This document shows, in pieces, positions 20,290 through 31,036 of a stretch of 64,000 bases of DNA. The notes below the pieces were generated by a model that saw nothing but the letters and a program-made list of their open reading frames with translations, was not told the DNA's origin and searched no databases. Every line of letters begins with the position of its first letter. The first letter of the stretch is position 1. The stretch is from Atherinomorus stipes (Eukaryota > Chordata > Actinopteri > Atheriniformes > Atherinidae), in the NCBI GenBank assembly GCA_023101725.1, contig JALJCO010000171.1, positions 62,001 through 126,000 of the forward strand, in the 5' to 3' direction. A program made the position numbers and the translations under genes.

Positions 20290-21683
20290 CGTAAGTGTAA
20301 TGTTCTCCGACTGAGACGGGAGGATTACCTGGTTACTGAAGACGATGATTTTCCTGAAATCTCCCTCCTCCTGGCTCTTTGTAGGCGGAGCAGGACTTGG
20401 ATCCGTCCTCAGCAGTTTTCCGGGTCCTCTGCTCCCGTCGGAACCTCTCTCTGCCTCATTTTCTCTGGATGTCATTGCTTCTGAGGGAAGTCCGGTCGTC
20501 CTTGTGGAGCTGCTGGTGGGGTCTACTTCCGCTGGCTCAACCCGGGACGTTAGGACTTTGTCCTCTTTGTGGACTTGAGGAGAATCACTGATCTCAGTGC
20601 GCAGATCTGGGGGTGGTGGACTGGAAGGAGGCGGGTTTTCAAACGTTTCAGTTGGACAGCTTTCAGGAGGTGACGAGGTGGCAGAGGTGATGTTCTGCTT
20701 CGTCTCTTTGGTAAAATCATGTTTCCTCTCATGATCCTCACGGCCTCCTGGACACAGACTCCCTGAGTCCTTCTCCGTTGCAGGAAGTGAGGTGGAAGGT
20801 GCAGCAGGTCTCCTGGTGCTTCCGCTCTGAGTTTCTGGACTAGAAAATGTTTCAAACGAGTGAATCTTTTGTTTAATGGACATGTTGGTTGAAGACGAGG
20901 CAGATCTGCCCCCAAAGCTTCTCCTGGACTCAGCTGCAGGCTTTGGATCTGAACTTTTGGCCTGTTTCCTTTGATCCTGGTTCTCCTGGCTTTTCCTCTG
21001 ACTCTGCCTGAACCAAGCAGGCTTGGGGGCGACTGGGGGGCCCCTCTTTGTTCCTGAAGGATTGTTAACGGTGATGGATGGAGAATCTGTGGCTGTGCCA
21101 TTGAGCTCAGGGATGTTATCAGCCATGGTAGGGATGCAGAGTGGCTGGGTGGGATCGGGAGCGTCCTGGTTGACGTGGACCGGCTGGTTGACGTGGACCG
21201 GCTGGTTGACGTGGACCGGCTGGTTGACCTGGGCTGGCTTGTTGACCTGGGCTGGCTGGTTGACCTGGGCTGGCTGGTTGACCTGAACCGGCTGGTTGAC
21301 CTGAACCGGCTGGTTGACCTGGGCTGGCTGGTTGACCTGAACCGGCTGGTTGACCTGAACCGGCTGGTTGACCTGGGCCGGCTGGTTGACGTGGGCTGGC
21401 TGGTTGACGTGGGCTGGCTGGTTGACGTGGGCCGGCTGGTTGACCTGGGCCGGCTGGTTGACCTGGGCCGGCTGGTTGACGTGGGCCGGCTGGTTGACCT
21501 GGACCGGCTGGTTGACGTGGGCCGGCTGGTTGACCTGGACCGGCTGGTTAATGTGGTGGATATCAGGGTTTGAGAGGCGGACCCAGGGATCCCGGAGTTT
21601 ATCTTGTGTAAACTGATCTATGCACGGCTGTCTCCTCAGAGCTCCTCTCTTTGGTTTTGAGGAGATTACAGAGGACGAGTCAC
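20290..21683 (-). CDS. il16: il16 large exon with Pro-rich motif and hexapeptide VNTR
   Basis: A 1394-bp exon, phase 1 to 0, acceptor TTTTCCAG and donor GTAGGT. It begins DSSSVISSKPKRGALRRQ and DKLRDPWVRLSNPD, which resembles IL-16 upstream of its Pro-rich region. It then runs through about 21 six-residue repeats (21169-21546), followed by TMADNIPELNG, KRGPPVAPKPAWFRQS and MSIKQKIHSFETF. The block GPPVAPKPAWFRQS is an IL-16 hallmark and a likely SH3-binding segment. The rest is disordered, rich in Ser, Pro and Glu. The Met at 21126 is internal: the frame stays open upstream to the acceptor, so it is not taken as the start. The repeat expansion has no counterpart that I know of in mammalian IL-16. 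Confidence 0.92.
21169..21546 (-). repeat. il16: 18-bp coding VNTR in il16 (21 hexapeptides)
   Basis: GTTGAC starts a unit every 18 bp from 21169, 21 full copies, with a diverged half unit (GTTAAT) at 21547. In the il16 frame the units read QPVQVN, QPAQVN, QPAHVN, QPVHVN and once KPAQVN; none has a stop or frameshift. Variation is confined mainly to positions 3 (V/A) and 4 (Q/H). It lies between DPWVRLS and the Pro-rich motif GPPVAPKPAW. Confidence 0.95.
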
Positions 21684-22073
21684 CTGGAAAAACCAGGCAG
21701 AAGAGCCAGTGTTAGCTTCTTGTCACAGATAAACTCCTTCATTCATCCCATGAACCTATGTGCATGAAATTTCACCCTTCACAGCAAATTCTGGCCTTTG
21801 GAATAAACTCCCTTATAGTAACAATCAACTCAGTCCGAGTCTACTGTATCTGGCATTGTTAAAACTCCACATCAAATAATAATAATAATGATAATGCATT
21901 CTATTCATAACATAAAACAAATCTCAAAGTGCTACAGAGAAAAAGTTAAAACAGATAAATGCACACTGGTAAAAATAAAAGCAATGTAAAAGTAACACAG
22001 TAAAACACATTAAGAACCCAATAAAACATTGGTAGGCTTTTCGGAATGAAAAAGTTTTTTAAAAGATTCCACA
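21684..22073. other. Intron sequence before the 20-bp array
   Basis: It contains an (AAT)n patch near 21867-21885 and a fish-typical run (CTCAAAGTGCTACAGA at about 21922). The last bases (ACAGGCTGGGGAACTTTCGG) look like the ancestral single-copy seed of the array that follows. No exon found. Confidence 0.5.
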
Positions 22074-23965
22074 GGCTGGGGAACTTTCGGGCAGGCTGTG
22101 GAGCTCTCAGATAGACTGGGGAGCTCTCAGGTAGTCTGGGGAGCTCTCAGGCAGGTTGGGGAGCTCTCAGGTAGACTGGGGAGCTCTCAGGCAGGTTGGG
22201 GAGCTCTCAGGTAGACTGGGGAGCTCTCAGGTAGGCTAGGCTGGAGAGCACTCAGGTAGGCTGGGGAGCTCTCAGGTAGTCTGGGGAGCTCTCAGGCAGG
22301 CTTGGGAGCTCTCATGTAGGCTGGGAATCTCTCAGGTAGGCTTGAGAGCTCTCAGGTAGGCTAGGGAGCTCTCAGGCAAGCTGGGGAGCTCTCAGGTAGG
22401 CTGGGGAGCTCTCAGGCAGGCTTGGGAGCTCTCATGTAGGCTGGGGAGCTCTCAGGTAGGCTGGAGAGCTCTCAGGTAGTCTGGGGAGCTCTCAGGTCGG
22501 CTGGAGAGCAGTCAGGTAGGCTAGGGAGCTCTCAGGTAGGCTGGAGGGCTCTCAGGTAGTCTGGGGAGCTCTCAGGTAGACTGGGGAGCTCTCAGGTAGT
22601 CTGGGGAGCTCTCAGGCAGGCTTGGGAGCTCTCATGTAGGCCGGGGAGCTCTCAGGTAGGCTAGGGAGCCCTCAGGCAGGCTGGGGAGCTATCAGGTAGA
22701 CTGGGGAGCTCTCAGGCAGACTTGGGAGCTCTCATGTAGGCTGGGGAGCTCTCATGTAGGCTGGGGAGCTCTCAGGTCGGCTGGAGAGCTCTCAGGTAGG
22801 CTAGGGAGCTCTCAGGTAGGCTGGAGGGCTCTCAGGTAGGCTGGAGGGCTCTCAGGTAGGCTGGGGAGCTCTCAGGTAGGCTGGGGAGCTCTCAGGTAGA
22901 CTGGGGAGCTCTCAGGTAGTCTGGGGAGCTCTCAGGCAGGTTTGGGAGCTCTCATGTAGGCTGGGGAGCTCTCAGGTTGACGGGGAGCTCTCAGGTAGGC
23001 TGGGGAATCTCTCAGGCAGGCTTGAGAGCTCTCATGTAGGCTGGGGAGCTCTCAGGTAGGCTGGAGAGCTCTCAGGTAGGCTAGGGAGCTCTCAGGCAGG
23101 CTGGGGAGCTCTCAGGTAGACTGGGGAGCTCTCAGGTAGTCTGGGGAGCTCTCAGGCAGGCTTGGGAGCTCTCATGTAGGCTTGGGAGCTCTCAGGTAGG
23201 CTGGAGAGCTCTCAGGTAGGCTGGGGAGCTCTCAGGTCGGCTGGGGAGCTCTCAGGTAGGCTGGGGAACTCTCAGGCAGGCTTGGGAGCTCTCATGAAGC
23301 TGGGGAGCTCTCAGGTAGGCTGAAGAGCTCTCAGGTAGGCTAGGGAGCTATCAGGCAGGCTGGGGAGCTCTCAGGGAGTCTCAGGAGCTCTTAGGCAGGC
23401 TCGGGAGCTCTCATGTAGGCTGGAGAGCTCTCAGGTAGGCCGGAAATCTCTCAGGTAGACTGGGGAGCTCTCAGGTAGACTGGGGAGCTCTCAGGTAGTC
23501 TGGTGAGCTCTCAGGCAGGCTTGGGAGCTCTCAGGTAGGCTGGGGAGCTCTCATGTAGACTGGGGAGCTCTCAGGTAGGCTGGGGAGCTCTCAGGTAGGC
23601 TGGAGAGCTCTCATGTAGGCTGGGGAGCTCTCAGGTAGGCTGAAGAGCACTCATGTAGGCTGGGGAGCTCTCATGTAGGCTGGGGAGCTCTCAGGTAGGC
23701 TGGAGGGCTCTCAGGTAGGCTAGGGAACTCTCAGGTAGTCTGGGGAGCTCTCAGGCAGGCTTGGGAGCTCTCATGTAGGCTGGGGAGCTCTCAGGTAGGC
23801 TGGAGAGCTCTCAGGTAGACTGGGGAGCTCTCAGGTAGACTCGGGAGCTCTTAGGTAGGCTGGGGAACTCTCAGGTAGGCTGGGGAGCTCTCAGGTAGAC
23901 TGGGGAGCTCTCAGGTAGTCTGGGGAGCTCTCAGGCAGGCTGGGGAACTCTCAGGTAGGCTAGAG
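22074..23965. repeat. 20-bp minisatellite, about 94 copies
   Basis: Unit GCTGGGGAGCTCTCAGGTAG, with GTAG/GCAG/ATGTAG and CTGG/CTTG/CTAG variants and occasional 1-bp indels. Most units keep the GAGCTC palindrome. It contains stop codons in the minus frames and leaves no long ORF. It lies in the il16 intron, with a LINE fragment directly at its right border. Confidence 0.95.
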
Positions 23966-24209
23966 GCAGGGCTGCCACAACCTTTTCCAGAAGCTTAGCG
24001 AAGAAGAGGAGGTTAGAGATGGGACGGTAGTTTATCAGAATTTCAGGATTTAGTGAACGTGTTTTAAGTGTGGTTCTGATGAGAGCACTTTGAAGTGCTG
24101 AGGGAACGCAACCGGTTTCAACAGAGTTGTTTATAATGGAGGTGATGAGAGGGCCCTTTGGCATTTGAGTTTGATTTAATGAGGGTTGTTGGTATGGGGT
24201 CCAGGTCAC
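23966..24209 (-). mobile_element. LINE reverse-transcriptase fragment
   Basis: The minus-strand ORF 24209-23931 reads PLITSIINNSVETGCVPSAL, then ALIRTTLK and INYRPISNLLFFAKLLEKVV. The block NYRPISNL---K-LEKVV is the N-terminal RT motif of L2/CR1-type LINEs. The frame runs directly into the 20-bp array. Confidence 0.8.
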
Positions 24210-24439
24210 TGTACTTGAAATGTTTCCCCTTTTTTCAGAATTACATTTTAATGCTTTCTGATGTTAAAATAACACTGTATAGTGTTGAATATGAACTCTT
24301 AAATGATAGTTTCACTTCATTAAAGTGTACTATATATCCACTCCACTTTATTCATAAAACACATTTAGACAGAACATGTTTACAAAGTGCTGCTCATGAA
24401 AATAAAATGAGAGAAACAAGTGTTGCTCTGTGTCGCTCC

Positions 24440-24960
24440 AACAGCTCTTATTAAAGGATGATTTTCTTTTTTCCAACCTGGACCTTATTTCTAGGAGTTT
24501 ATACGTGCATTTACTCACCGGTAAAGTTTCTGCATCACTTTGAGTCCTTTGGAAGATTTTACGTTGAGTCGCCCTTCGGTGTTCATCCATATAATGGTGG
24601 AGACGGGGCAGCCTCTCTACAGTATCAGACATTATCTGCAGCAAAACTCCTTGATTTCATCAAAACTTTAAATAGAACGAATGAATGAGTACTATTGTCC
24701 TGTGAGTCCAGATTTATCTTTCCGTTAGTTATCAGGGTTCTACGTACTGTTCAGGGCCGCGCGTTCACGATGCGCTCTGAACAGCTGAGATGATCAGCTG
24801 CTACCCAGACAAGAAAAACACAATTAGAGAAACTCTGAACTCACAGGACAGTAGTACTCATTCATTCCTTCATTCTACTGAAAGTATTGATGAGATGAGG
24901 AGTTTTACTGCAGATAATGTCTGATAAAGAGGCTGCCCCGTCTGCCATAAAATTTTAACT
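24440..24960. mobile_element. Foldback element, dispersed family copy B/C
   Basis: Two arms face each other: about 24590-24705 and about 24836-24945 (shared ACTCACAGGACAGTAGTACTC, with differences, and TGCAGATAATGTCTGATA). The left part, read in reverse, matches the repeat at 1478-1716, including CTCAAAGTGATGCAGAAACT. The left end TTAAAGGATGATTTTC resembles the ends of the element 4190-4677. No coding capacity. Confidence 0.7.
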
Positions 24961-26580
24961 ATAAAACTATAAAAATAAAAAATATATATACTATAAAAAA
25001 AAAAAACCTGTAACTATAAAAAATTTCATGTCATGGTGACTGTGACCAAAATGATCACGGTTATCGATATTATGGTGATATTGGTGAAATCTGCCCAAAA
25101 TGTTCAAAACGTTCTGATACACACACTAAAATCTTTTCACCAAGTTTCAGTTAAAAAATAGTAACAAGCAGATGGACTTCCTGTTGGTGTAACACGTAGA
25201 AATCAGACATATAAATGTGCATTAAAGATGCATCTGTGACCATCAGAGCTTCATCGCTTTATGCAAGAGTGTAGATCAGAACCAGGAGTCCTTTTCTTCA
25301 CATTCAGAGCTCCAGACCTGATCCAGACCTGATCCAGACCTGATCCAGACCTGATCCAGACCTGATCCAGACCTGATCTAGTCTGACAGGTTTCAGCAGA
25401 ACTGGTCCAGAAAGGAAACTTTAACTGTTTCATTACCGTAGTAGAAATCACACGTTCATATCACAGCAACACGACCAGATTAAATGTGGCAGAAACATTC
25501 AAATAAAACCAGAAATAAATAAAGTTTCCTCCCAGCATCCTTTAAAACATCCAGAAACATCCAGACTTCAGACTTTGTCCTCTGAGAGGGAAACGTGCAG
25601 ATCTTCCATGCGGTTCTTCCTCCATGTTTCAGAGGACAAACATGGAAACTGTGTGTGAGGGACTGATGCTGCTTTTGCTGCTGATGAGCAGCATCACTGG
25701 GAGGTTTTACCAGAACCAGAACCAGAACCACCGTTTTACCATCATTACAGTCTGAAACGGTCATACTGATTGTGGCTTTTATCTGTGGCTCCAAACATCA
25801 GTGAAAATGCTTCCAAATCCAGGCAGCATGGAGCCGACATCCAGCAGGTTGCATCATGTGGCTTTAAACTACAGGAATATCAAGCGTATATGTAATCATG
25901 GTTCTGTTGCCGCTGTGCTCTTGGTGCCAACATGCACAGGAAGTGATGACTGTTTTAACCAATCGGTTCAAAGCTCCGCCTTTTTGGGTGAGATTGATAA
26001 GATTGGTATCCTGATAGAAGGGTCGAGTCGTATAAGGGTACCTGTCCCAGTTTTTTCCCATGGAAAAGAATGTGGACCGACCCGTCCCGACCCAGAACCG
26101 CTGGGGGAAACTGGACTTTAAGGTCCCTCAACCTTCCTGTATCGGCTCTACGGTGCAACCGATGGGCTCCTGATTTACATTTACTTCCTTTTCTGTGATA
26201 CTTCCTTTCCTAATCTCAACTCATCGAGGCTTCTGGTAATACTTTTTTTCCACCACACTGACCAGACTGGTAAAACATGATCGCTAGCCGACAAAATCTG
26301 AGTTTTAACAACAAAGATACAGGAACTGTGTGTGACTGAGACATGGCTGCATGAACATCCCAGCGTCTGCACGCTGCTGGAAGACAAGCTTAGGGTGGAG
26401 GTACAGCCTGCACACCTGCATACAATCCGTTCTTCTTCATGTTCACATACACAACATCACGCCTGCGACGACAGAAAAACCGGAACTCCCTCCAACAGGA
26501 AGCCCTGAGTTTCCAGAGAGAATCCCACTTCCAGCATCACGCTGCTGGAGACGTTGGCGCTGAAGGCACCTGGTTCATAC
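24961..26580. other. il16 intron, unassigned
   Basis: A-rich patches at 24975-25020, a short 12-bp repeat (listed separately) and AGAACC repeats near 25715. The minus-strand ORFs 25480-25794 and 26181-26387 carry no known domain. Degraded transposon sequence is likely but not identifiable by eye. Confidence 0.45.
25313..25380. repeat. 12-bp TCCAGACCTGAT repeat, about 6 copies
   Basis: Nearly perfect head-to-tail copies; composition similar to the GTCCAGACCAGA patches at 11457-11672. Confidence 0.93.
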
Positions 26581-26677
26581 CTGAGTGTTGCTGGCTGCTG
26601 GTCCGTGCTGCAGCGTCTTGACGACTGGAAACGTCTTCTCCTCTTCCTCCTGGCTGCTCTGTCGCTTCTTCTCCTTC
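26581..26677 (-). CDS. il16: Probable il16 exon, acidic linker
   Basis: A 97-bp segment between an acceptor after a pyrimidine-rich run (TGTTTGTGTGGCAG) and a donor GTATGA. In phase 0 to 1 it reads EGEEATEQPGGRGEDVSSRQ followed by DAAARTSSQQHS, and joins the large exon in frame. All three frames are open, so reading frame rests on phase agreement with both neighbours. The composition suits a disordered linker but there is no strong family motif. Confidence 0.55.
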
Positions 26678-27002
26678 CTGCCACACAAACAGGAAGTGTT
26701 GTTTTAACCACAGACACATGCAGTCATGTAAACGGCTTCTGCTCACGTCTGCAGGGCTCCCTAACACAGCACTAACCAGCTAACCAGCTATAGCACACAA
26801 TACACAACACTCATCCACACACAACACTCATCCACACACACACACACGAGCAGCAACATGCAGAGGAAACAGTTTAAGAGCTCATTTCATGCACATGCAC
26901 ACGACCTGAGTACAGTGACAAAAGGAAGCACATAATGACTGTAAAGAAGGAACAAAAAGCCTAAACTACACTGTAAATGTCCCAGAAAGTCATGAATACT
27001 TA

Positions 27003-28432
27003 CAGCTGTGTGAAAAAGTGTTTCCTCCTTCCTGATTTCTTATTTTTTGCATGTTTATCACACTTAAATGTTTCAGATCATCAAACAAATTTAAAGATCA
27101 GACAAAGATAACACAATAAACACAAAATGCAGTTTTTAAATGAAGGTTTTTATTAGTAAGGGGGGAATCCAAACCTCCATGTCCCTGTGTGAAAAAGTGA
27201 TCTTCCCCTAAACCTAATAACTGGTTGTTCCACCTTAGCAGCAACAACTGCATCAAGCGTTTGTGATAACTGGCAGTGAGTCTTCCACAGCGCTGTGGAG
27301 GAATTTTGTTCCACTCATCTTTGCAGAATTGTTGTAATTCAGCCACATTGGAGGCTTTTCCAGCATGAACCGCCTTTTGAAGGTCATGCCACAGCATCTC
27401 AATGGGATTCAGGTGGGGGCTTTGACTAGGCCACTCCAAAGTCTTCATGTTGTTGTTCTTAAGCCATTCAGAGGTGGACTTGCTGGTGTGTTCTCGATCA
27501 TTGTTCTGCTGCAGAAACCAAGTGCGCTTCAGCTTGAGGTCACCAACAGATGGCCGGACGTTCTCCTTCAGGATTTTTTGGTAGAAGCAGAATTCATGGT
27601 TCCATTTACCACTGCAAGTCTTCCAGGTCCTGAAGCAGCAAAACAGCCCCAGACCATCACACTACTACCACCATATTTTACTGTTGCTATGATGTTCCTT
27701 TTCTGAAATGCCGTGTTACTTTTACGCCAGATGTAATGGGACCTACACCTTCCAGAAAGTTCCACTTTTGTCTCGTCAGTCCACAGAGTATTTTCCCAAA
27801 AGTCTTGGGGATCATCAAGATGCTTTCTGGCTAAACTGAGACGAGCCTTTATGTTCTTTTTGCTCAGCAGTGGTTTTGGTCTTGGAACTCTGCCATGCAG
27901 CCATTTTTGCCCCCCAGTCTCTTTCTGATGGGGGAGTCATGAACACTGACCTTCATTGAGGCAAGTGAGGCCTGCAGTTCTTGGATGTTGTTCTGGGGTC
28001 TTTTGTGACCTCTTGGATGAGTCGTCGCTGTGCTCTTGGGGTCATTTTGGTCGGCCGGCCCCTCCTGGGAAGGTTCACCACTGTTCCATGTTTTCACCAT
28101 TTGTGGATAATGGTTCTCACTGTGGTTCTCTGGAGTCCCAAAGCTTTAGAAATGGCTTTGGAACCTTTTCCAGACTGATAGATCTCAATGACTTTGTTTC
28201 TCATTTGTTCCTGAATTTCTTTGGATGGCAGCATGTCTAGCTTTTGAGGATCTTTTGGTCTCTTTCACTTTGTCAGGCAGGTCCTATTTAAGTGATTTCT
28301 GGATGGAGAACAGGTGTGGCAGTAATCAGGCCTGGATGTGGATAGAGAAACCGAACTCAGCTTTCCAAAGATGAAAAACCACAGTTCATTTATGTTTTAA
28401 CAGGGGGGGCAAATCACTTTTTCACACAACTG
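27003..28432 (-). mobile_element. Tc1-like transposon, full length (1430 bp)
   Basis: The inverted ends CAGCTGTGTGAAAAAGTG and CACTTTTTCACACAACTG are flanked by TA at 27001-27002 and 28433-28434. The length and layout (about 200-bp ends, one transposase) fit an uncut Tc1-type element. It lies in an il16 intron, 326 bp upstream of the probable exon at 26677. Confidence 0.93.
27098..28234 (-). pseudogene. Tc1-like transposase, frameshifted
   Basis: Start Met at 28234 followed by LPSKEIQEQMRNKVIEIYQS, the first helix-turn-helix. The AT-hook/linker and catalytic parts follow in shifting frames (region of the GRPTK-like motif near 28050). The C-terminal third is open from 27448 (EWPSQSPHLNPIEMLWHDLQ, containing the last catalytic acidic residue) to about 27098. 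Several frameshifts make it inactive. Confidence 0.88.
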
Positions 28433-31036
28433 TATATTTGTGTACAATGAGTTAAATCAAAGCTACTGGATCAGTTATAAACTGAGTGTAAGAGCGTGGA
28501 AGAAGAAATACCAGGAAAAGAAAGTCAGATTGAGATTTAAGCTCTGACTACATCCTCTGTACAGCAGCAGCATGACGCACAACCGTCCAGACGTCTGCAG
28601 ACATCAGGGAGCATCACTGCTAACATGCAGCATGCAGGAGAAACTCAGAGACAAGGCTTCACCAAGCACCGGCTTCCAAACCAAACAGTTCAGACCCCAA
28701 CAACAAAAGCATGACCATCATCATCATTATCATCATCATTATGACAACACCACTGTCCACGTTAGAGCTGCTGATCATGTCTCCAACAAACCAGATGTAA
28801 AATCAAAGCAGACTGTGCTGGTTACAGAGACATTGTAGGTACCAGAGGTGCTCGGGCCCTGCGCCTGCCCAAAGCTGGGGGCACACCACACCATTATTTG
28901 CCCCATTTTACCCACGATTGTCAGTTGGGTGTAGTCTGGTTCAGTTGGGACTAGGTGGGTTCAATCTGCCTCACCAGTCGGTGGAAAAATCTGCTAGTAT
29001 GTCTGGGGAAGTGACTCAGATCTCCAGGTGTGTTAAAGGAAGCGACCTGACGTGACCTCAGTCGTAGTCAATCAGGCATGCTGACTCCCAACTGGGAGCC
29101 GCTGCAGAGCTGTAGGGGCCGCGTGTGCCAAGAACTGCGTGGATTTCCTACTGAAAACCCAGCGTACCATCAAATCCTGAAAATGTCACATGTAATCCAT
29201 GCACATGCACGGATCCAGGTGAGTAAATCTCCTTTGTACATCCCATTAACGTGAAATAGAGCGCACGTGTTGGAGTACTACCAACTCCGAGGAGTACTAC
29301 TAACTGAGAACGAACTTGAGACTGTTTACGGGTAAAAATGTGTTCAATGGCAGCTGTCCTGCGGTGATACGCGCAAACAGAAGAGAGGTGGTGAGGAGAG
29401 AGTGATGCTGCTGGGGGGTCAGAGTGTGTGACGCTGCTGGGGGGTCAGAGTTGCGCACACAACCCGAAATAAAAAACGCTCCGACATGAAGTTGAAGGTG
29501 AAGCCAAAGAGGGCCGCTCACCGTCACAGTGTGGCCAGAGAAGACCTGCACCACAAATTACAAGTTACATTTAGAGGAACTAGTTTCTCACAAGCAGCGG
29601 AGTGATACGTTGCTTCCAAGTGGTGAGACAGGAGAGCGATGCGGTTCAAAGCAAACAGAAGCATCACAGTCTTCGCACATTTTCAACAGCTTGTTAGTTT
29701 ACAGAATGAAGAACAGTAACAGGCAACGTGGTTTATAAGTGTTCGTTATTACAGTCGTAATCAAATTCCTTTGGACACTCAACAGCAGATGACATCACTC
29801 CGCTGCCAAACACCGGAAGCAAAAATGTCTCAGCGGCAACACAAAAAATCTGTTGCCGCTGAGACACTTTACTATCCAAATGAAATGCAATGCAAAGTCA
29901 GTTTTAGATCCTGAACTTCCCCTTCAAATTTAAAGTTTAGAATTTTAAGACTTTTTAAGAGCCTCCAAGAACCCTGCTCAGAGGTGAGTATGGGTATGTG
30001 AGGTAGAACGGGATATGAGGGTGGAAGGAGAAAAAAATGGTTGAAGTCGCCTTCACGGATCAACTGTATTTATGAAAGTCCTAAAATATGACAGACATCA
30101 CATTAAGAACCCCCCCCCCCCCAAGCTGCTGTAGTGTGACGTCATCACCAGGTGCAGGCCCCTGAACCGATCTGGTACCCCGAGCACATCTGGTACCGAC
30201 AGCGTCCGTCTCATCAGTGTGGGACAGAAACGCTGGCAGCTAGCAGCCAATCAGAAACCAGCTCATTCCCAGGATTGCTGTAGAAAACAATAAAACCTGA
30301 GAGCATGCCGCCAGGAACACCACAGCAATAAAACATGCTTCCATGCCTTTACATACATGTTTGAAGAGTAACCTTTGGATCTTTAACAAAGCTGTCTTGT
30401 ATATGCTGTGGAGGAGCTGCAGGTATGAAAGCGATGGGGGGGTTACAGTTCTTCACACGATTACGTTATCAGTTTAAATGAAATCAGTAAGCTCAGACAT
30501 GATCATCATCTTTGTTTGTCAACTTTATCGCATTTTCCATAACAAATGGTATACTCTAGTGACATACTTTCAACCCAATGTTTACCCCCCCCCATTCCAG
30601 ATGGTATAATCCCAATCAAACACATCTACCCACCCCCCAACCCCACACAAAGGAGGAACAAAACAAAACAACAACAGTCTGATTACAGCGGTAACCCAGA
30701 TATACACAATAACAATGATAATAATACGCTCAGGGATATTCAGAACAAGGAGACGAATATGAGCTAAAAACCTTGCCCAGGTTTTTACATATTTCTCTGC
30801 TCACTCATGTGCTATCAGGGGTCTCTTTCAGGATCAGGTTTAATGAAACCCTGAGTTCTTTAAGCTGAGATCAGGGAAACTGAGTTTTCCATAACACAAA
30901 GGTAGGTAACTCAACCCAGGGAAAGAGGAGGAACTCTAGCCTGTTTCATAAAGAGGGGGACTTAAACCCTCGGTCAGTTACCACAGTAACAGACTCTGAA
31001 ACTAACATGGTCGGGAGCAGGTTAACGTGGCAAAAC
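28433..31036. other. il16 intron, unassigned
   Basis: No gene recognised. It holds a CAT-rich microsatellite at about 28716-28740, a C-run at 30110-30122, a perfect hairpin at 29826-29866 (listed separately) and a C-rich/AACAAAA-rich patch near 30585-30680. No ORF longer than about 90 residues has recognisable motifs. Confidence 0.5.
29826..29866. other. Perfect 15-bp-stem hairpin
   Basis: GTCTCAGCGGCAACA and its exact complement TGTTGCCGCTGAGAC are separated by about 10 bases. It could be the core of a small inverted-repeat element; no surrounding element boundaries are seen. Confidence 0.75.

Noticed and set aside
21126..21128. Met at 21126 as the start of a separate 292-residue gene
   Set aside because: The same frame is open upstream through the VNTR to a good splice acceptor at 21684, with IL-16-like sequence (DPWVRLS), so this Met is internal.
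26181..26387. Minus ORF with KKSITRSLDELRL as an il16 exon
   Set aside because: No convincing acceptor and donor pair in phase with neighbours, and no conserved IL-16 block.
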